Positions 7,422-10,696 of a DNA stretch of 10,696 nucleotides are shown here, in pieces. The notes beneath the pieces are model-generated. The model did not search any database and had not been told where the DNA came from. It was given only the letters and a program-made list of their open reading frames with translations. The DNA is taken from positions 105,240-115,935 of the forward strand of contig PBDP01000002.1 in assembly GCA_002718095.1 (NCBI GenBank), given 5' to 3'. The position numbers were made by a program, and so were the translations under genes. Origin of the DNA: Chloroflexota bacterium. Its GTDB lineage: Bacteria > Chloroflexota > Dehalococcoidia > Lucifugimonadales > UBA826. The stretch's first letter is position 1. Every line of letters starts with the position of its first letter.

Positions 7422-8447
7422 ATGGCTGAATTATCATCAAATTCATTCGAATTTGAAACTGACTCTGACGTAATAGAATATTTCATAACAAAAGGATGGA
7501 CTGACGGGCTGCCAATAATCCCTCCTACAATAGAAAGAGTCACAAAGTTTCTAGAAACAATTCCTAATATCTCTTCAGATGTGATCGGACATGAACCTGT
7601 TAAAAATAGAGAAATAACTGTTGAAAAAATAGCTATAAATGCTGTTATGGCTGGATGTCTGCCAGAATATTTTCCTGTGATACTTAAAACTGTAGAATCA
7701 ATTTTAGAACCTGACTTTGATCTACATGCTATAACATCTAGCACAATGGGAGCAGGGATATTAACTGTTATTACAGGACCAATTGCCTCTCAAATAAAAT
7801 TACATGGTGGAACCAGTGTATTTGGCCCTGGACACAGAGCAAATGCCACTATAGGAAGAGCAGTGAGATTATCTATCATAAACACAACTGGTTCGAACTC
7901 AAATCAAATAGATAAGGCAACTTTAGGACATGCAGGCAAATATACATGGTGTATAACTGAAAACTCTAACTCCCCATGGGCAAGTCTACATGAAGACAGA
8001 GGATTTAAGCCTACTGATAGTACTACAAGCGTATTTGCAGGATTATCTCCGATACAAGTATCAAATCATCATTCTCAAGAACCAGAAAAAATTCTGAGGA
8101 GTTTCCGAGACGCTTTATTTACAATTGGGCCCAATCAAGGTGAAATCGTAATAATTTTATGTCCAGAGCATGCCACTCATATAAGTAATTCTGGGTGGGA
8201 TAAAACTCAAATTAAAGATTACTTGTATGACATATCCATAAGATCGAATGATGATTGGAATCAAGGTTCATATGCTCCTTCTGCTTCACAAGGCGGTGTA
8301 GCTAATGACACAAAGTTAACTAATGTTGCCCTTGGACCAGATGCATTTACGATAATGGTAGCAGGCGGAAATGCAGGAGCATTTTCTTCTGTTATTCCAT
8401 TGTGGGGTGGCGGCAGTCGTTCCAAATCTATAACTAAAGTTATATAA
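7422..8447 (+). CDS. Conserved protein of unknown function, partner of UGSC selenoprotein
   Basis: I recognise the sequence pattern but no established function. The 341 residues contain GWTDGLPIIPPTIERV at 25-40, INAVMAGCLPEYFPVI at 72-87, FGPGHRANATIGRAVRL at 134-150, GKYTWCITEN at 172-181 followed by SPW, and ILCPEHA at 246-251. From memory, homologues in Actinobacteria, Proteobacteria and Chloroflexota share these blocks and often sit next to or are fused with a UGSC domain. Three cysteines (79, 177, 247) are candidates for thiol chemistry. There is no signal peptide or membrane helix, so it is probably cytosolic. The C-terminus is rich in Gly (VAGGNAGAF, WGGGSR). It lies 32 bp ahead of the selenoprotein gene, indicating one operon and probably one complex. 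The weak ribosome site (TAGGT) contrasts with the strong one of the next gene. Confidence 0.8.
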   Translation: MAELSSNSFEFETDSDVIEYFITKGWTDGLPIIPPTIERVTKFLETIPNISSDVIGHEPVKNREITVEKIAINAVMAGCLPEYFPVILKTVESILEPDFDLHAITSSTMGAGILTVITGPIASQIKLHGGTSVFGPGHRANATIGRAVRLSIINTTGSNSNQIDKATLGHAGKYTWCITENSNSPWASLHEDRGFKPTDSTTSVFAGLSPIQVSNHHSQEPEKILRSFRDALFTIGPNQGEIVIILCPEHATHISNSGWDKTQIKDYLYDISIRSNDDWNQGSYAPSASQGGVANDTKLTNVALGPDAFTIMVAGGNAGAFSSVIPLWGGGSRSKSITKVI

Positions 8448-8479
8448 TCAAAAAATATTCTAATCTCTAGGAGGATGAT

Positions 8480-9010
8480 ATGGTGCAAAAACTAACTGTT
8501 CTTGACCCTACCATAGAGGCCAAAATTGAAAACTCTATTCTTTCAGATCGCCCCGAATCACTAGACGGATTAACTGTTGGGCTTTTAGCAAATGGTAAAA
8601 GAAATTCTGAAGAATTACTTCAATATGTTTATGAAGTAATTAAAGAAGAGTATAAGTTAAATGAACCTATCTATGCTAATAAAGGCAATGCCTCAAAACC
8701 TTGCCCTCCAGATCTTCTAGAAGATCTGGCAGACAGATGTGATCTTATCATCACATCTTCTGGAGACTGAGGCTCCTGTTCATCGTGCAGTGTGCACGAC
8801 GGCATAACTTTTGAAAAACAAGGTCTCCCAACAGCAGTTATATGCACTGAGCCATTTGTTACAAGCGGTGTAGCCATGGCAAAGATGGGAGGAATACCTG
8901 ACTATTCTTTTGTAGTAACTGACCATCCATTAGGAAGCTTAACCCAAGATGACCTTAAGAAAAGAGCACGAGATATTGCTCCTGAAATAATATCTTTACT
9001 GCTTAACTAA
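8480..9010 (+). CDS. UGSC family selenoprotein, UGA at 8768 read as selenocysteine
   Basis: One continuous frame of 176 residues is split by TGA at codon 97. The parts on either side are in the same frame and join into one conserved domain: DLIITSSGD, then Sec97, then GSCSSCSVHDGITFEKQG and PTAVICTEPF. The motif U-G-S-C-x-x-C names the family; Cys homologues carry Cys at the Sec site. Other cysteines are 75, 87, 100, 103 and 122. From family memory, the segment resembles the U-x-x-C region of glycine/proline reductase B subunits, which suggests selenol-based reduction; the substrate is unknown. The start has a strong AGGAGG 5 nt upstream. The downstream piece alone has no ribosome site and would begin at a GTG within the motif. 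A SECIS-like hairpin follows the UGA, and tRNA-Sec is about 1 kb away. Release at UGA would leave a 96-residue stub without the redox motif. Confidence 0.92.
8708..8758 (+). repeat. Two perfect hairpins just upstream of the Sec codon
   Basis: Bases 8708-8729 are a perfect 22-nt palindrome: 9-bp arms starting CCAGATCTT around CTAG. After 5 nt, AGATGTGAT (8735-8743) pairs perfectly with ATCACATCT (8750-8758) across a 6-nt loop. The second hairpin ends 9 nt before the UGA. With the hairpin after the UGA, the message would have three stems in about 92 nt. The pairing is seen directly; a role in slowing ribosomes or in Sec insertion is inferred. Confidence 0.55.
8768..8800 (+). promoter_or_regulatory. 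Sec UGA codon and bacterial SECIS-like hairpin
   Basis: After the UGA (8768-8770), TCGTGCA (8783-8789) pairs perfectly with TGCACGA (8793-8799) around a GTG loop (8790-8792). Bacterial SECIS elements are stem-loops in the coding region with a small apical loop, a G among its first bases, and roughly 16-37 nt between UGA and loop. Here the distance is 19 nt and the loop starts with G. SelB would bind this loop and deliver Sec-tRNA. The hairpin must also encode the SSCSVHD residues, so its form is constrained by protein sequence. Confidence 0.75.
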
Positions 9011-9019
9011 AATATACTG

Positions 9020-9074
9020 TTAACCTGTTACCAAGGACCAATTTGACTATATATGTTCCTTGGTAACAGGTTAA
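9020..9074. repeat. Perfect 18-bp inverted repeat, possible bidirectional terminator
   Basis: TTAACCTGTTACCAAGGA (9020-9037) is repeated in inverse at 9057-9074 with a 19-nt spacer. It begins 10 bp after the selenoprotein stop and lies between convergent genes, where a shared terminator is expected. There is no real T run on either side, so a factor-independent terminator is not certain. An RNA-stabilising 3' hairpin, an operator or the remnant of a small mobile element are alternatives. Confidence 0.5.
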
Positions 9075-9187
9075 ACTGACAATTTAGAATTCTTTACTAA
9101 GAACATATGCTGAAGTTTTTCTTCAGATTTTATATCTGCTAAAGAAACCATTTTAGAAAATGTTTCATGTGCTTTTATATCAATCAT
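9071..9187 (-). CDS. Doubtful 38-codon ORF in intergenic region
   Basis: A short frame starts at ATG 9187 after a GAAGG about 5 nt upstream and encodes 38 residues beginning MIDIKAHETFSKMVSLADIK. Its stop codon falls inside the right arm of the inverted repeat, so the hairpin would follow it directly as a terminator. No family is recognised. It could be a small protein, the decayed start of a lost gene, or chance in AT-rich DNA. Otherwise the 261-bp gap 9011-9271 shows only the inverted repeat and a weak hairpin. Confidence 0.2.
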   Translation of the reverse strand: MIDIKAHETFSKMVSLADIKSEEKLQHMFLVKNSKLSV

Positions 9188-9229
9188 ATACCTTCAAAAA
9201 GAGTTATAAAGTTCCTACGATAACTTAGA

Positions 9230-9247
9230 AAGAGTAAAGGGACTCTT
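9230..9247 (-). terminator. Weak hairpin downstream of yaaA
   Basis: On the minus strand, a 6-bp stem (AAGAGT with ACTCTT around a 6-nt loop) lies about 25 nt after the yaaA stop, followed by a pyrimidine-rich stretch. It is short and lacks a proper U run, so it is a low-confidence terminator. Confidence 0.2.
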
Positions 9248-9271
9248 GGAGAAGAAAAAGGCCATCAAAAT

Positions 9272-9964
9272 TTAAGTGATGATTTTTATAAAATTTTTCC
9301 CGTCCCACTTATAATGATCAAATGTAAAATTATCTAATTCATCTAACCCTTTAGCTTGTGTTTCACATAAAAATTTTATGAATTGTCCCTTTACTACTTT
9401 ACCCATATGACCAGCAGATTTTAATTTTCCATCTTTAATTATCTTAAAATCTATCCTAACGATATTTTCATGAGAGTATGATTTACTATGAATTTGAGGA
9501 AGTAAATCAATTATTATATTTTCTTTACTTAAGTGTTTTGTAAGAATAGGGAACCAAAATTTAGTTAGAGATAAACTATTCATTTTTAGTTTGTAATCAG
9601 GTATTAGTGTTTTAGGTGTAACTATTCCAAATAAACCACTAAATATTCTTATATTTTTCTCAAAATATGACTTTGATTCATCAGATAAATTTTGCCAATC
9701 AATTTGGTTGTAAACAACTCCAGTGTATCTTTCAATTGAATATGAACAATTATTTTCCATAGCATTCAAGTTTAATTCATTGAATTGTTTTGCTTTTTGA
9801 AGTGTTACTCCATATATTTTTTGCAATTCTGCATCATCACTATTAGAAAGTTGTTTCTGAATAGCCTTAACTTCATTTTCAAAAATAAAATTCGTATCCT
9901 TGAATTTAATATTACTGGAATTTTTACTTGATTTACCTTCGCTTGGAGGAATAAGAATTAACAT
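9272..9964 (-). CDS. yaaA: YaaA family protein (DUF328/UPF0246), peroxide stress
   Basis: In E. coli, YaaA limits free iron and DNA damage during peroxide stress; it is cytosolic and binds DNA in vitro. This protein has 230 residues, somewhat shorter than the E. coli form (about 258). It shows the family marks: MLILIPPSEGKS at 1-12 (the start form common outside Proteobacteria), RYTGVVYNQIDW at 79-90, IRIFSGLFGIVTPKTLIPDY at 105-124, KFWFPILTKHL at 135-145, and HMGKVVKGQFIKFL with KGLDEL near the end. I chose ATG 9964 because the family begins here; a longer frame would run into tRNA-Sec. No Shine-Dalgarno is visible, and the leader from the tRNA 3' end is only 17 nt. It is probably transcribed with trxA and the tRNA. 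Confidence 0.85.
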   Translation of the reverse strand: MLILIPPSEGKSSKNSSNIKFKDTNFIFENEVKAIQKQLSNSDDAELQKIYGVTLQKAKQFNELNLNAMENNCSYSIERYTGVVYNQIDWQNLSDESKSYFEKNIRIFSGLFGIVTPKTLIPDYKLKMNSLSLTKFWFPILTKHLSKENIIIDLLPQIHSKSYSHENIVRIDFKIIKDGKLKSAGHMGKVVKGQFIKFLCETQAKGLDELDNFTFDHYKWDGKNFIKIIT

Positions 9965-9981
9965 ATAATTAAACACATAAA

Positions 9982-10079
9982 TGGCGGGAGCGCGAGGGAG
10001 TCGAACCCACTGCACCAATCGAAGGATTGCTGCCAACGGATTTGAAGTCCGCGGAGGCCACCAGGCCTCATCCGCCCCC
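9982..10079 (-). tRNA. selC: tRNA-Sec (anticodon UCA)
   Basis: The 98 nt including an encoded CCA fold as selenocysteine tRNA: long acceptor stem GGGGGCGG with GCGCTCCC, 6-bp D stem GAGGCC/GGCCTC with a four-base TGGT loop, anticodon loop CTTCAAA with UCA at 10043-10045, a long variable arm (GCAGCAATC paired with GATTGGTGC around CTTC), T loop TTCGACT and discriminator G. UCA reads UGA. The 6-bp D stem and long variable arm are hallmarks of tRNA-Sec and separate it from Ser and Leu tRNAs. Oddities: the eighth acceptor pair is G-G, one T-stem pair is U-U, and there is one G-G in the variable stem. It lies 22 bp after trxA and 17 bp before yaaA, so it is probably processed from a joint transcript. 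It serves the UGSC selenoprotein. Confidence 0.95.
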
Positions 10080-10101
10080 TTAAATTTAAATTAACTTTAT
10101 T

Positions 10102-10431
10102 TTATTTTGACAAAACTTCTTCTATTTTTTTCTGTATTATAGACTTAGGCACAGCTCCTACAATTTGATCAACGGGTTTCCCGTTCTCAAAAATCAAAAG
10201 AGCAGGAATTCCTCTAATGCCATATGTCATAGACAAATTACTATTGGTGTCAACATCTAACTTTCCAACTTTAACCCTTCCATCGTATTCCTCTGCTATT
10301 TGTTTTACAGACGGTGCAATCATACGACAAGGTTGACACCAATCAGCCCAAAAATCTACAAGTACTGGAATTGAAGAGTTTATAACTTCTTCATCAAAAT
10401 TATCTTCATTTATTTCTACTGGCTCTGACAT
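10102..10431 (-). CDS. trxA: Thioredoxin
   Basis: Thioredoxin reduces disulfides in target proteins and is recharged by thioredoxin reductase. The 109 residues are the full single-domain length. The active site reads WCQPC at 31-35, where WCGPC is usual. The buried Asp is in VDFWADWC, and the cis-proline is Pro76 in GIRGIPALLIF. No signal peptide is present, so it is cytosolic. The ATG is preceded by AAGGAGGG about 7 nt upstream, a very strong ribosome site. The tRNA-Sec gene follows after 22 bp and yaaA after that. Thioredoxin is the electron donor in glycine-reductase-type selenoenzymes (established for that system), so a link to the nearby UGSC protein is possible but inferred. Confidence 0.95.
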   Translation of the reverse strand: MSEPVEINEDNFDEEVINSSIPVLVDFWADWCQPCRMIAPSVKQIAEEYDGRVKVGKLDVDTNSNLSMTYGIRGIPALLIFENGKPVDQIVGAVPKSIIQKKIEEVLSK

Positions 10432-10459
10432 ATAAACACCCTCCTTCTTAAGGTATAAA

Positions 10460-10696
10460 TCAATTTTCTAAGTAATTAACAAAGTCTACAGGAATATATT
10501 CAACCTCATCCCAAAATAATGTACCTAATAATAACCCTTTAGGTACATCAAAAATCAAAAATCCTTGAATCTCATATCCTCGCGCTAAGTCAAATGAATC
10601 CCATAAAATTGGAGACACATTTTTAATTCCTTCATTTGTACTAATAGATTCTACAATAATTGAGTCTTCATAGGGGTTAACTGGAGGATATTTTTT
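10460..10696 (-). CDS. C-terminal end of a DUF4352-like protein (5' part outside window)
   Basis: The frame is open at the right edge and ends at TGA 10462-10460, giving the last 78 residues. The end pattern, a GFLIFDVPKG strand, then LLLGTLFWD and EYIPVDF, matches the closing strands of DUF4352-type immunoglobulin-like domains, which are usually found in secreted lipoproteins. The N-terminus, where a signal or lipobox would be, is not visible. It ends 28 bp before the trxA start on the same strand, so it may lead a trxA operon. It has no start in the window. The family call rests on a short C-terminal pattern. Confidence 0.5.
   Translation of the reverse strand, partial: KKYPPVNPYEDSIIVESISTNEGIKNVSPILWDSFDLARGYEIQGFLIFDVPKGLLLGTLFWDEVEYIPVDFVNYLEN

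Noticed and set aside
8671-8877. Minus-strand 68-aa frame over the selenoprotein
   Set aside because: Shadow of the plus-strand gene with no ribosome site or recognisable domain.
8792-9010. A separate 72-aa gene starting at GTG 8792
   Set aside because: It has no ribosome site, starts in mid-motif, and continues the frame of 8480-8770 across a TGA; it is the second half of the selenoprotein.
8480-9010. Pseudogene by nonsense mutation at 8768
   Set aside because: The TGA is exactly at the known Sec position of the UGSC motif, a SECIS-like hairpin follows, and tRNA-Sec is nearby; the rest of the frame is intact.
9965-10036. N-terminal extension of yaaA by 24 residues
   Set aside because: These bases belong to tRNA-Sec and its 3' flank, and the family begins at MLILIPPSEGK.
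9982-10079. tRNA-Ser or tRNA-Leu, which also have long variable arms
   Set aside because: The anticodon is UCA. That would also read Ser codon UGA only by Sec rules, and the 6-bp D stem with a 4-nt loop is specific to tRNA-Sec.

Overview
The window is AT-rich bacterial DNA with tightly packed genes. It reads as a stretch of chromosome with housekeeping genes (Xer recombinase, uvrC, thioredoxin, a tRNA) between small metabolic cassettes. The Xer and UvrC sequences, the small basic protein between them, and the DUF1501 and UGSC families would all fit a low-GC marine bacterium such as the SAR202-type Chloroflexota. That placement is an inference from gene content only.

The central result is selenocysteine use. 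Bases 8480-9010 look like two short genes split by a TGA, but they are one frame and one protein, a UGSC-family selenoprotein of 176 residues. The TGA at 8768-8770 encodes Sec97 in a U-G-S-C-x-x-C motif. A perfect 7-bp hairpin with a G at the start of its loop lies 12-28 nt after the TGA, as expected of a bacterial SECIS element. About 1 kb away, on the minus strand, is tRNA-Sec (9982-10079; anticodon UCA, 6-bp D stem, long variable arm). The window therefore holds both a UGA-decoding tRNA and a gene that needs it. The selenoprotein lies 32 bp after a 341-aa conserved protein of unknown function (7422-8447), and the two probably form one operon and one enzyme.

Layout. 1-2725 (+): the 3' part of a Xer tyrosine recombinase, a small single-pass membrane protein, and complete uvrC. 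2744-3489 (-): a VapBC-like pair, a ribbon-helix-helix antitoxin overlapping a PIN protein that has lost some acidic residues. 3490-3607: a divergent promoter region with a 32-nt alternating pyrimidine-purine tract. 3608-5909 (+): glycerate 2-kinase and an FMN-dependent alpha-hydroxy-acid dehydrogenase/oxidase, 1 bp apart. 5906-7285 (-): a DUF1501 protein followed directly by a three-helix membrane protein. 7286-7421: a divergent promoter region. 7422-9010 (+): the two-gene selenoprotein operon. 9011-9271: a convergent intergenic region with a perfect 18-bp inverted repeat and a doubtful 38-codon ORF. 9272-10696 (-): in transcription order, a DUF4352-like protein (3' end only), trxA, tRNA-Sec and yaaA.

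How the genes may work together. The kinase and the hydroxy-acid enzyme fit 2-hydroxy-acid/glycerate metabolism. The UGSC protein resembles the Sec-containing region of glycine/proline reductase B subunits (family knowledge from memory). Together with the nearby thioredoxin and YaaA, this suggests a thiol/selenol redox theme on the right side. The substrate is unknown.
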